In this document: one piece after another, positions 32,857-43,600 of the stretch
Layout: each line of letters starts with the position of its first letter
Numbering within the stretch: position 1 is the first letter of the stretch
Origin: GCA-2733415 sp965178635
GTDB lineage: Bacteria; Bacteroidota; Bacteroidia; Flavobacteriales; Flavobacteriaceae
Direction: 5' to 3'
Length of the DNA: 43,868 nucleotides
Assembly (NCBI GenBank): GCA_965178635.1
Contig: CBCXVT010000035.1
Span: 1 to 43,868 of the forward strand
Notes under the pieces: model-generated
The model's database searches: none
What the model saw: the letters and a program-made list of their open reading frames with translations, nothing else
What the model was told of the DNA's origin: nothing
Translations under genes and position numbers: made by a program

Positions 32857-35800
32857 ATGAAAAAAAGACTGCTATCAATTTTTCTATTATTCTTTGCTAT
32901 TTTAGTTCAAGGACAGATAAATATTGCTACTGGAGGTACAGTAACAACATGTTCTGATGTTTTTGTAGACTCAGGTGGATTGGGAGGAAATTATTCATCT
33001 AATGAAAATTATGAAATTACTATTTGCCCAGATACGGTAGGAAATTATATCCAATTAGATTTTACAACTATCAATGTAGAAGGAGGATTCGATGATTTTT
33101 TGGTCATTTTTAATGGAGACTCATCTTCCTCTCCAATTTTTGGAACAATCAATGACGATAATACCTGTGATATTACACAATATACATCTAGTGCAACTAA
33201 TGGTTGTTTAACCATAGTATTCGAATCAGATAATTCATTCAATCAATCTGGTTGGGAAGCTGCTGTAACCTGTACAACAACTCCAGGGGGAGGAACCACA
33301 CTTCCGGAAAATGCCATTTGTGGTGGTTCAGGAGCATTTTGTGCTGATGCAGGGGCTTTAGAATTTCCAAATTCCTCTAATAATGATTGTGTGCCTGATG
33401 CGCCAAGTATTGTGGTGACAAATTCGTGTTTAGGTTCGGCGCCAAATCCGGCGTGGTATTTTGTTGAAATTGGTTTAGCAGGTAATATAGTTATTGATAT
33501 AGCGCAAACAACAGGTCCTGGAGGTACAGGAGTGGGTTTGGATGTTGATTATGTGCTTTGGGGGCCATTCCCCGATGTGCCTTCCGCCTGTGTAGATTTT
33601 ACAACTGGTAACTGTTCTGGAGATCATAACTGTATGGGAACTGCTGTAGATTGTAGTTATAGTACTGCTCCAGTAGAAACAGCTACAATACCAAATGCGC
33701 AAGTAGGAGAATTCTATATGTTTTTAATTACAAATTTTAATGGCGCTGCTGGATATATCACCTTATCACAAACTAATATTGGTAATCCAGGCGCAGGATC
33801 AACAGACTGTTGTCCTTATCTTACAGGAACAAATCCGTCTACTTGTGGTGCTTCAGATGGATCTATTGAGATATCTTTATTAGCTCCAAATACATTATAT
33901 ACAATCACTTATAATAACCCTACACCACAATCAGTAACATTAACCACCAATGCTTTAGGAGAGATAATGATTACTGGTCTAGCCGCAGGGACCTATACTA
34001 ATATTGATACAAACACACCAGCTTGTGCGCCAGAAGATATCGTATTAATTGATGCTGCTGCACCTTCATTAAATTCTCTAACTACCACGTCACCTATATG
34101 TGCAGGAGCAAATGCAGATTTCGTTATAACAGGTACGCCAAACTCAGTTGTAAGTTATACAATTAACGGAGGAGCAACAGCAACTGCAACTCTTGATGCA
34201 ACAGGTAATGTAACAATTAGTATTGGAGGAGTTACCGGAAATACTGTTATTGCATTAATAGACATTACTATTAACAGTTGTACAGTTACTTTATCAAATA
34301 CTGCAACTGTAGTCGTAAATCCAATTCCTATATTAAGCAGCTTAAGCTCAAATTCACCACTCTGTACAGGACAAGATGCAGTATTCATGGTTAATGGTAG
34401 TCCAAATGCTACTGTTACTTATACAATTAACGGCGGGGCTGCAATAACACTTGTTTTAGATGCTGCTGGTAATGGTGTTGTAACTCTACCAGCAATAATT
34501 GTTGATACAACAATGACATTATCAAACATTTCTTTAAATGGCTGTAGTGTAGTGTTGACAAATTCAGAAATGGTTATTATAGATCCTGTGTTAGTTGTGT
34601 CGAGTTTGATAGGAAATGGACCGATATGTGTGGGTCAAGATGCAATTTTTGATGTTGTTGGTTCACCAAATTCAACGATAACTTATACAGTAAACGGAGG
34701 TGCGCCATTAACCTTAAATATGGATGCAACTGGTAATGGTATGATAACAGTTACTGGAGCAATTGTAGATGTTAACCTTAGTTTAACAAGTTTAAATCTT
34801 AGTGGTTGTAGTGTGGTTTTAACAAATAATGCCACAGTAGTAGTTACACCTGATCCGAGTTTAACTAGTTTAACAACAGTTAGTCCAGTTTGTGAGGGGG
34901 AAGATGCAGTATTTACTTTTGTAGGTACACCTAATGCCACTGTTACCTATTCTATAAATGGAGGTGCTCCAGTTGTAGTGGTTTTAGATGCACTTGGAAA
35001 TGGAATAGTTACCATCACTGGAATCCCTGCAGATGTCACCTTGTCAACTTCAGCTATAGCAATTAGTGGTTGTAATAGTGTAATTACTAACTCTGAAACT
35101 GTTGTGGTTATTGCTGCGCCTGAAATAATAAATTTATCAGGAAATGGTCCAGTTTGTACTGATGATACAGCAGTTTTTACAATTACTGGAACAGCAAATG
35201 CTACGGTTACTTATAGTTTAGATGGAGGAGGATCAACTCAGACAATTGTATTAGATGGCGCAGGAAATGGCACAGTTTCTATACCAACCGTAACAGGAAA
35301 TCAAACCATTGACTTAAGTGATATTCAGATAACATCTGGTGATTTAGTTTGTAATACAGTATTATCGGAAACATTAACTATTGTAGTAAATCCTATGCCA
35401 TATGCAGGTACAGATGGAAGTTTGATTATTTGTGATACCGCGGCCAATGCCATTCATTTAATAGATTTAATTAACGGTGAGCAATCTGGTGGTGTTTGGG
35501 CACAAACCTCAGGTTCTGGAGGGACATTTAATCCCAACTCTGCCATTTATACACCATCAGCAGGAGCAACAACTGCAACTTTTACTTATACAGTTGCAGG
35601 TATACCGCCTTGTCCTGATGATGTGAGTAATGTATTGATATCAATTGATAATACGCCTACATTAGCGTTTACATCAAGTACAGATCCAACTACTTGTATG
35701 GGTGCAGATGGGACAATAACACTCACAACGTCCAATTTACCAGATGGAACTTATACGGTAGATTATGAAGATGCAACGCCTTCAGCTCAAACTGCAACTA

Positions 35801-38800
35801 TGGTTGTTGTTGGTGATGTAGGAACCATATCAGGATTAGCTTCAGGAACATATAATAATATTACAGTTACAAATGTTGGGTGTACATCTGTTGAAGATGT
35901 AGATGTTCAATTGACTGATCCACCGTTACCAACACTTGTATTATCAGCGAATACAGGTCCAACGACCTGTTCGGGAATAGACGGAAGTATTACATTGACT
36001 ACATCAAATTTACCAGACGGCAGTTATACGGTTGCTTATGAAGATGGTACAGGAACACCACAAACTACAACTATGGTCGTTTCTGGGAATAGTGGTGTGA
36101 TTTCTAATTTACCAGCAGGTGATTATAATAATATCACAGTAACTCATTTAAATTGTACATCTATAGATGATGTTGATGTACAATTGACTGATCCACCATT
36201 GCCAGTATTAGCAATAAATGCCAGTTCAGACCCAACAACTTGTGATGGTAGTGATGGTACAATTACGCTAACAACAGCAAATTTACCAGACGGTAGTTAT
36301 ACAGTAAGTTATGAAGACGCAATGGGTGCGCCTCAAGCTGAAACAATTATAATAACCGGAGATGTAGGTGTCATTACTGGTTTATTAGAAGGAGAATATA
36401 ATAATATAACTATAGTGTATAACAACTGTACATCTGTAGATGATGTAGATGTGGTATTATCAGATCCATTACCATCAATAATTGCAATTATAGCAACAAG
36501 TAATCCGACTATTTGTGATGGTACAGATGGTAGCATTACCTTATCAACAACAAATTTACCAGATGGTACGTATACTATAAATTATGAAGATGCCACTGCA
36601 ACTCCACAAACCACAACAGTTACAGTAGTGGCTAATGTTGGATTGATTACTGGCTTATCTGAAGGAACATATAATAACATCACTGTTACTTTTATTAGTT
36701 GTACATCAATAGAAGATATAGATGCTGTTTTGGTAGATCCGTTACCGGCAATTATATCAATTATATCAACTACAGACCCAACTACTTGTGATGGTAGTGA
36801 TGGTAGTATTACGTTATCAACGGCTAATTTGCCAGATGGTACTCATGTAATTAATTACGAAGACGAATTCGGAGTGCCTCAAACAAATATGATGGTTGTC
36901 ACAGGAAATGTTGGTGTTATCACAGGATTAAGTGAAGGGCAGTTTAATAATATTACGGTTACTTTTATCAGTTGTACATCAATAGATGATATTGATGTGG
37001 AATTGAATGATCCAATTCCATCAATTATAGCAATAATTTCAGTTGTAGATCCTAGTATGTGTAACGGAACAGATGGTAGTATAGTATTGTCAGTAGCTAA
37101 TTTAATTGATGGTGTGTATACTGTAAATTATGATGATGCTAATGGTATTCAACAAACCACAACAATCGATGTGGTTAATAATGTGGGAACCATTTCCAAT
37201 TTATCATCAGGTGTGTATAATAACATCGTCATAATAAGTTTTAGTTGTATGTCTGTTGAGGATGTAGATGTGGTGTTGTCGGATCCAATTCCAGCAATAA
37301 TTGCAATAATATCAACCACAAATCCAAGTACGTGTGGAGGTTCAGAAGGTTCAATAGTATTATCAGTATTTAATTTACCTGATGGAACTTATACAATAGA
37401 CTATGAAGATGCGGTGGGATTACCACAAACATCAACAATGGTTGTTGTTGCTGATGTTGGAACTATAGTTGATTTAGCAGAGGGAATGTATAGTAATATA
37501 ACAGTAACAAATGTAGGATGTACTTCTTTAGAAGATATAGATGTTGTATTGGTAGACCCGTTACCACCAGTGATTAATGATAATATGGATATGGATCCAA
37601 TATGTGAAACAGATGCTGTTTTAGATGGTGTAATGCCACATGATTTAACGTTAAATATCCCTTATATATTAGGTAATCAATCTGGAATAACGGTGACGTT
37701 TTATGAAGCTTTAGCAGACGCTACTTCCGGGAACAATCCAATAGTAGATGAGACTGCATATTTAAATATTAATCCATCACCGCCAGTGTCTACACAAACT
37801 ATTTATGTAAGAGCAGTAGATGATGTTACAGGATGTTTTACAACTACAAGTTTTATAATAACAGTAATGTCTACTGAAGCAGAAATCCCTAATCCTTTAA
37901 CTAATTGTGATGATGATAATGACGGGCATTATTATTTTGTGTTACATAATACCATAACGCTAAATGAGATTACGAATGGAAACCCTAATATAACAGTGAC
38001 ATATTATGAAACATTAGCACAAGCAAACGCAGGGTTTACTGGAGCACAATTAGCAAGTCCGTATTTTAATGTTGTTGCATACAATCAAACGGTGTATGCA
38101 AGAGCACAACTAATCACATTTGATTGTTATAGGATTGTAGAGCTGGAACTTAATGTAATAGACGGACCTGCATTACCACAAGGTGATCTAATGTATAGCC
38201 AATGTGAAGATGATGGAAGTACTGATGGTTTTGTAGAATTTGATTTAACGTCTTATGAAATATCAGATTTATTAGCTGTTATTATTGCCAATGGAGGTGA
38301 TGTTTCAAATTATACAGTAAACTATTATACTGATATAGATGCTTCAGGAAATCCAGATTTAACAACTTTAATCAACAATCCAGGAAGTTTTCAAAATACA
38401 AGTACACCTGATCAAGTCATTTATGCGAGTGTTATTGATAATATTACAGGCTGTGAGTCCATTCAACCTATAAGGCTACATGTAGATCAGTTACCAGAAG
38501 CAAATTATGCACAACAACATAAGTGTGATGATAGTGTAGCAGATGGATTTACAGAATTTAATTTAGTTGACTATATTGATGTCATTACTGGCGGTGCTTT
38601 AAATGTTGAAACAACTTTTTATACTAACCAATCTGATGCAGAATCTGGTTCAGGAAATAATATAATTTCCAATCCAAGTTCATATGTGAATACTGTAAAT
38701 CCACAACCGATATTTGTGCGGATTTCAGATCAATCGACAGGATGTTCTGCAGTAGCATTACTAGTGTTACATGTAGATCCGTTACCAACGCCATTAAATA

Positions 38801-39936
38801 ATCAAGATATTATAGCGCAATTAGGAAATGATGGTGTAATGGAAGCCTGTGATGGAAATGTTGATGGTTCTGGGAGTATTGCAGAACAAGTTGCAGAATT
38901 TGATTTGACACTTTGGGAAATACAAATATTAACGGGTAATGGTCCAGGTGTAGAATTAGGTGTTTCACCAGCTTACTACACAAGTTATGACGATGCAGTT
39001 TCTCAGATGAATATAATTCCTTCACCAGAATCTTATACAAATACAAGTAATCCACAAACTATTTATGTGCGTGTAACTAACGATGGTACTGGTGTAATCC
39101 CTCAAACGAATGGCTCTAGTTGTTTTGTAATAGTAGAGTTTCAAATATATGTGCCAATTCCTCAAATTACGATTTCAGGGAATGATGTGTTATGTGTAGA
39201 TCAAAATGGTGTACCAATTGCAACAGCTACTTTACCAGTACTATTAGCTAATGTTATACCAGCTGGTGCATATGACTACCAATGGACTTTGAATGGTATT
39301 GCTATCCCTGGAGCTATAAACGAATCTTATACGGTGAGTCAAGGAGGAGAGTATGCAGTAACAGTATCTGGGCCAACAAACTTTAACTGTATTAATTACG
39401 CTAGTATTATTGTAAATGTTTCTGGGATACCAGATAATTTTAATGCTAATGTAACAACTAATGCATTTTCTGACTCACATCAGATTGTAGCAATGGCAAC
39501 ATCTAGTAATCCTAATACTGAATTTTTATATGCGCTAGATGAAGCTCAAGGGGGAGAATTTAGTTTTAGCGGAATATTTAATAATGTAAGTCCAGGTATA
39601 CACATTATTACAATTACAGATGGAAAAGGCTGTTGGTCAGAAGTTGTAGAAGTATTGGTAATTGATTACCCACATTTCTTCACACCAAATGGTGATGGAG
39701 TAAATGACACATGGCAAATTATAGGAATAGAAGGAATTCCAATTTCAATAATTTATATCTTTGACAGGTATGGTAAATTATTATCTCAACTAGATCCAGA
39801 TGGTCCAGGTTGGGATGGTACGTACAATGGTCATATGATGCCAGCTTCGGATTATTGGTTTACAATTAATTATGTTGAAGGAGGAAACCCTCCGACAGAG
39901 AAAGAATTTAAAGCTCACTTTTCTTTAAAGCGGTAA
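32857..39936 (+). CDS. Giant repeat protein with CUB-like domain and T9SS type B sorting domain, copy 1
   Basis: This 2359-aa exported surface protein has a signal peptide (about 1-20, LVQGQ) and a CUB-like domain (about 21-142; CPDTVGNYIQLDF, FDDFLVIFNG, GCLTIVFESD). A Cys-rich domain (about 150-310; CLGSAPNPAWYFVEIG) is followed by five ~88-aa repeats (405-845), one PYAGTDG module (about 846-930) and seven ~91-aa SprB-like repeats (934-1569). Several ~100-aa modules (TFYTNQSDA, QTIYVRVT) and an Ig-like segment come next. The C-terminal ~87 residues (FFTPNGDGVNDTWQI, IFDRYGKLL, GWDGTYNG, DYWFTINY) are the gliding-motility-associated/T9SS type B signal. It is likely a secreted adhesin. Usual type B partners (PorP/SprF) are not in view. 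Confidence 0.9.
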   Translation: MKKRLLSIFLLFFAILVQGQINIATGGTVTTCSDVFVDSGGLGGNYSSNENYEITICPDTVGNYIQLDFTTINVEGGFDDFLVIFNGDSSSSPIFGTINDDNTCDITQYTSSATNGCLTIVFESDNSFNQSGWEAAVTCTTTPGGGTTLPENAICGGSGAFCADAGALEFPNSSNNDCVPDAPSIVVTNSCLGSAPNPAWYFVEIGLAGNIVIDIAQTTGPGGTGVGLDVDYVLWGPFPDVPSACVDFTTGNCSGDHNCMGTAVDCSYSTAPVETATIPNAQVGEFYMFLITNFNGAAGYITLSQTNIGNPGAGSTDCCPYLTGTNPSTCGASDGSIEISLLAPNTLYTITYNNPTPQSVTLTTNALGEIMITGLAAGTYTNIDTNTPACAPEDIVLIDAAAPSLNSLTTTSPICAGANADFVITGTPNSVVSYTINGGATATATLDATGNVTISIGGVTGNTVIALIDITINSCTVTLSNTATVVVNPIPILSSLSSNSPLCTGQDAVFMVNGSPNATVTYTINGGAAITLVLDAAGNGVVTLPAIIVDTTMTLSNISLNGCSVVLTNSEMVIIDPVLVVSSLIGNGPICVGQDAIFDVVGSPNSTITYTVNGGAPLTLNMDATGNGMITVTGAIVDVNLSLTSLNLSGCSVVLTNNATVVVTPDPSLTSLTTVSPVCEGEDAVFTFVGTPNATVTYSINGGAPVVVVLDALGNGIVTITGIPADVTLSTSAIAISGCNSVITNSETVVVIAAPEIINLSGNGPVCTDDTAVFTITGTANATVTYSLDGGGSTQTIVLDGAGNGTVSIPTVTGNQTIDLSDIQITSGDLVCNTVLSETLTIVVNPMPYAGTDGSLIICDTAANAIHLIDLINGEQSGGVWAQTSGSGGTFNPNSAIYTPSAGATTATFTYTVAGIPPCPDDVSNVLISIDNTPTLAFTSSTDPTTCMGADGTITLTTSNLPDGTYTVDYEDATPSAQTATMVVVGDVGTISGLASGTYNNITVTNVGCTSVEDVDVQLTDPPLPTLVLSANTGPTTCSGIDGSITLTTSNLPDGSYTVAYEDGTGTPQTTTMVVSGNSGVISNLPAGDYNNITVTHLNCTSIDDVDVQLTDPPLPVLAINASSDPTTCDGSDGTITLTTANLPDGSYTVSYEDAMGAPQAETIIITGDVGVITGLLEGEYNNITIVYNNCTSVDDVDVVLSDPLPSIIAIIATSNPTICDGTDGSITLSTTNLPDGTYTINYEDATATPQTTTVTVVANVGLITGLSEGTYNNITVTFISCTSIEDIDAVLVDPLPAIISIISTTDPTTCDGSDGSITLSTANLPDGTHVINYEDEFGVPQTNMMVVTGNVGVITGLSEGQFNNITVTFISCTSIDDIDVELNDPIPSIIAIISVVDPSMCNGTDGSIVLSVANLIDGVYTVNYDDANGIQQTTTIDVVNNVGTISNLSSGVYNNIVIISFSCMSVEDVDVVLSDPIPAIIAIISTTNPSTCGGSEGSIVLSVFNLPDGTYTIDYEDAVGLPQTSTMVVVADVGTIVDLAEGMYSNITVTNVGCTSLEDIDVVLVDPLPPVINDNMDMDPICETDAVLDGVMPHDLTLNIPYILGNQSGITVTFYEALADATSGNNPIVDETAYLNINPSPPVSTQTIYVRAVDDVTGCFTTTSFIITVMSTEAEIPNPLTNCDDDNDGHYYFVLHNTITLNEITNGNPNITVTYYETLAQANAGFTGAQLASPYFNVVAYNQTVYARAQLITFDCYRIVELELNVIDGPALPQGDLMYSQCEDDGSTDGFVEFDLTSYEISDLLAVIIANGGDVSNYTVNYYTDIDASGNPDLTTLINNPGSFQNTSTPDQVIYASVIDNITGCESIQPIRLHVDQLPEANYAQQHKCDDSVADGFTEFNLVDYIDVITGGALNVETTFYTNQSDAESGSGNNIISNPSSYVNTVNPQPIFVRISDQSTGCSAVALLVLHVDPLPTPLNNQDIIAQLGNDGVMEACDGNVDGSGSIAEQVAEFDLTLWEIQILTGNGPGVELGVSPAYYTSYDDAVSQMNIIPSPESYTNTSNPQTIYVRVTNDGTGVIPQTNGSSCFVIVEFQIYVPIPQITISGNDVLCVDQNGVPIATATLPVLLANVIPAGAYDYQWTLNGIAIPGAINESYTVSQGGEYAVTVSGPTNFNCINYASIIVNVSGIPDNFNANVTTNAFSDSHQIVAMATSSNPNTEFLYALDEAQGGEFSFSGIFNNVSPGIHIITITDGKGCWSEVVEVLVIDYPHFFTPNGDGVNDTWQIIGIEGIPISIIYIFDRYGKLLSQLDPDGPGWDGTYNGHMMPASDYWFTINYVEGGNPPTEKEFKAHFSLKR
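34069..35391 (+). repeat. Five tandem ~88-aa repeats in giant protein 1
   Basis: Units begin near 34069, 34327, 34588, 34855 and 35119. Each shows SL-x-x-x-SP-(I/V/L)-C, a DAVF strand, G(S/T)PNATVTYTINGG, LDAxGNG and an x-GC-x-VVLTN end. There are two Cys per unit. The DNA copies are diverged, so the array is old compared with that of the second giant gene. Confidence 0.85.
35376..36331 (+). repeat. Block nearly identical to 42913-43868 in giant gene 2
   Basis: The block is collinear without gaps at an offset of 7537 nt. It starts at ACTATTGTAGTAAA and continues to the window end in the second copy. About 180 nt (35515-35697 versus 43052-43234) show no mismatch by eye, synonymous sites included, while the rest has scattered differences. 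The flanking 5' regions of the two genes are far more diverged. Confidence 0.9.
35656..37563 (+). repeat. Seven tandem ~91-aa SprB-like repeats in giant protein 1
   Basis: Each ~273-nt unit encodes DPTTC-x-G-x-DGSITL, NLPDGTYTxxYED, a GxVGxIxGL strand, YNNITV and CTSxEDxDVxLxDPxP. There are exactly two Cys per unit at fixed positions. The pattern is close to the SprB repeat of flavobacterial gliding adhesins. Units 1-3 end DPPLP or DPLP and later ones DPIP/DPLP, suggesting stepwise duplication. Confidence 0.85.
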
Positions 39937-40231
39937 GTTGTATATATTATTATTTGAATTCAATTTTCTTTTTTTACCCTATTTTTTTTATAAAACCACA
40001 CTTAGCCTTTAATCGGGTAATATAGTATGTTAACGATAATATTTTGTTTCTGTTAAACATTCACTAACTTCATGTTACTAATTTCTATGTTATAAAATAA
40101 AGAGATTAAAGAAAAACAGTAAGTAATAGTAGGGTGTTTTGACATTCAGTCGTTTAACTTATGAAAGGCTTCGGTTTTTATTATAAACCATAGAAATAAA
40201 CAATTAATAATAATAATTTAATTCCCAAATT
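39937..40231 (+). other. Gap between the two adhesin modules
   Basis: The 295 nt are AT-rich with T-runs just after the stop (39960-39990) but no clean terminator stem. I see no gene and no promoter matching both consensus boxes. The second module may have its own promoter here. Confidence 0.4.
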
Positions 40232-40654
40232 ATGAAAACACCTATTTCTCTTTTTGTATTACCTTTTGTATTAATTACCACACTGTCTTTTGGGCAGAAT
40301 TTTATTGCTAAAAAGCATTCAGATCAATTTATTAAAAATTGTGTTATTGAAGTGTTTCAAGATAAATCTGAGGTTGTTTTCGATACCAGTTCAAGAAGAT
40401 ATGAATTGATAAAACATTTTTTTAAAAATCAAATTGCAGTAGAGTATAGGCCAGAATATAAAGGCAAAAAATTTGAATCTACGAATACTTTAAATTTAAA
40501 TAGTAAAAACAATTCAAACCTTCAAAGAGACGAATCATATAACCCTAATATGTTTAATCCTTTGAAATATAATATATCGATGAACCCAGTTAAAGAACAG
40601 ATGTATAGAATTGGTGAATCTGATTATATCATGATAATTTCTCAATCAAAATAA
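40232..40654 (+). CDS. Small exported partner protein of giant adhesin, copy 2
   Basis: This 140-aa exported protein has a signal peptide (about 1-21, TTLSFGQ). It is a paralogue of the 32381-32836 product. It shares the DTSSRRYELIKHFF, YRPEYKGKKFES, DESYNPNMFNPLKYN and EQMYRIGESDYIMII segments but lacks the poly-Gln start. It ends 18 nt before the second giant gene, mirroring the first module. Nothing in it suggests an enzyme. It is small, beta-leaning and charged, as expected of a periplasmic or secreted accessory factor. Confidence 0.75.
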   Translation: MKTPISLFVLPFVLITTLSFGQNFIAKKHSDQFIKNCVIEVFQDKSEVVFDTSSRRYELIKHFFKNQIAVEYRPEYKGKKFESTNTLNLNSKNNSNLQRDESYNPNMFNPLKYNISMNPVKEQMYRIGESDYIMIISQSK

Positions 40655-40672
40655 CTTATTAATTACCTCATT

Positions 40673-43600
40673 ATGAAAAAAATACTATTAATTATAGCAA
40701 TTTTGTGTTTTAGTATAGGTAATGCACAAATAAACATCTCTTCTGGAGGAACTGTTTCTGTGGGTACCTGCGGAAATACATTTGTAGATTCTGGAGGCGT
40801 TGGTGGTGACTATGGTGGAAGTGAAAACCATCAAATAACAATTTGCCCAGATACTCCGGGAACTTATATTCAGTTTGAATTTAATTCTTTTGCTGTTGAA
40901 GGAGAACCATGGGATTTTTTAACCTTTTATGAAGGAACCGGTACTGGAGGAACAGTGATTGGTACTTATGGAGATACAAGTCCACCAGATATTGGTGCTT
41001 GTGCTGGAGGAACTTATATTGCTTCAAGTGATCCGTCAGGATGTATCACAATTACATTTGAATCTGATGGAAGTGTCAATCAAGCAGGTTGGGAAGCAAA
41101 CATTACATGTACAACAACAGCTGGAGGAGACCCTATTCCTGGTGGTAATACGCCGCCAGCCAATTCGGTTTGTGGAGGGTCTGGTGCGTTTTGTGCAGAT
41201 TCTGGAGCTTTAGAGTTTGAAAACTCTTCTAGTGGAGATTGTGTACCGGATGCACCTGCAGAAGTTGTAAATAACACGTGTTTAGGTTCAGCACCAAACC
41301 CTGCTTGGTATTTTGTTGAAATTGGTACTGCAGGTGATATTATAATTGATATAGAACAAACTACTGGCCCAGGAGGAACAGGGACAGGGTTAGATGTCGA
41401 TTTTGCATTATGGGGGCCGTTTCCAGACCCTTCTGATGCTTGTGTAGATTTTGCTGCTAACCCAGCAATTGATTGTAGTTATAGTATTGCAGCCGTTGAA
41501 ACAGCAACGATACCAAACGCACAAGTGGGTGAGTTTTACATGTTTTTAATTACAAATTTTAACGGAGATCCAGGGTATATAATATTGGACCAGACAGGTG
41601 GTACTGGTAGTACCGATTGTTGCCCGTTTGAGGTAGGTATAGATCCTACATCATGTGGTGCTACAGATGGTATAATAGATATATCATTATTATTAGCAAA
41701 TACATCTTATACAATTACCTATAATGATCCTTTAGGTAACCCACAGTCATATACAACAACAACTGATGCAACAGGTACTTTACAGATACCAGGTTTAGGC
41801 GCTGGTACTTATACAGATATTGATTTGTCGGTGCCAAATTGTGGATTAGGAACAGTTACATTAACAGCTGGCTCTGCTCCAGTTTTAAATACATTAACTA
41901 GTAATGATCCAGTGTGTTCTGGTGATGATGCTGTATTCACATTAAGCGGAACTGCTGGCGCAACTGTTAGTTATACAACAACTACAAATGGAGCTCAAAC
42001 TATCGTTTTAGACGGAGCAGGTAACGGGATTGTAACTGTAACAGGAATTACAGCAGATGAAACTATTACTTTAACTCAGATATCATTAAGCGGATGTGAT
42101 GCTGTTTTGACAAATACCACAACCGTAACAATAGGAACAAGTTCAACAGCAAATGTAGTTCCAGATACAACACCAATTTGTTCTGGTGATGATGCAGTTT
42201 TTATAATTACTGGAACAGCAGGCGCAACAGTTAGTTATACAACAACGACAAATGGAGCTCAAACTATCGTTTTAGATGGAGCAGGTAACGGAACTGTAAC
42301 TGTAACTGGAATTACGGCAGATGAAACAATAACTCTAACACAAATATCATTAGGTGGTTGTAGTGGTACACTTACAGATACCACAACTATTATGGTTACT
42401 TTAAATCCAGTTTTAAATACATTATCAAGTAATGATCCAGTGTGTTCTGGTGATGATGCTGTATTCACATTAAGCGGAACTGCTGGCGCAACTGTTAGTT
42501 ATACAACAACTACAAATGGAGCTCAAACTATCGTTTTAGACGGAGCAGGTAACGGGACTGTAACTGTAACAGGAATTACAACAGATGAAACAATTACCTT
42601 AACTCAGATATCATTAAGCGGATGTGATACTGTTTTAACGAATACTACAACTGTAACAATTGGTGCTAATTCAAATGCAAATGTGGTTCCTGACACAACA
42701 CCAGTTTGTTCTGGGGATGACGCAGTTTTTATAATTTCAGGGACTGCTGGTGCAACTGTTAGTTATACAACAACGACAAACGGTGCGCAAACTATCGTTT
42801 TAGATGGAGCAGGTAACGCAACCGTAACTGTACCAGGGGTTACAGCAGACGAAACAATAACTTTAACACAAATATCATTAGGTGGTTGTAGTGCAACACT
42901 TACAGATACCACAACTATTGTAGTAAACCCTATGCCTTATGCAGGGACAGATGGAAGTCTGATTATTTGTGATTCTGCAGCCAATGCCATTCATTTAATA
43001 GATTTAATTAACGGTGAGCAATCGGGTGGTGTTTGGGCACAAACCTCAGGTTTTGGAGGGACATTTAATCCCAACTCTGCCATTTATACACCATCAGCAG
43101 GAGCAACAACTGCAACTTTTACTTATACAGTTGCAGGTATACCGCCTTGTCCTGATGATGTGAGTAATGTATTGATATCAATTGATAATACGCCTACATT
43201 AGCGTTTACATCAAGTACAGATCCAACTACTTGTTTGGGTACAGATGGGACAATAACACTCACAACGTCTAACTTACCTGATGGAACTTATACGGTAGAT
43301 TATGAAGATGCAACACCTTCTGCTCAAACTGCAACTATGGTTGTTGTTGGTGATGTAGGAACCATATCAGGATTAGCTTCAGGAACATATAATAATATTA
43401 CAGTTACAAATGTTGGGTGTACATCTATTGAAGATGTAGATGTTCAATTGAATGATCCACCGTTACCAACACTTGCATTATCAGCGAATACAGGTCCAAC
43501 GACCTGTTCGGGTACAGACGGAACTATCACATTGACTACAACTAATTTACCAGACGGCAATTATACGGTTGCTTATGAAGATGGTACAGGAACACCACAA

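Noticed and set aside
35656..37563. Regular repeats that might suggest a CRISPR array
   Set aside because: The period is ~273 nt, the repeats are in frame and diverged, and no short-repeat/spacer alternation or cas gene is present. They are protein-domain repeats.
40959..41213. Plus-strand 84-codon frame in giant gene 2
   Set aside because: It is an out-of-frame reading of the giant gene, whose true frame is open from 40673 to the window end.
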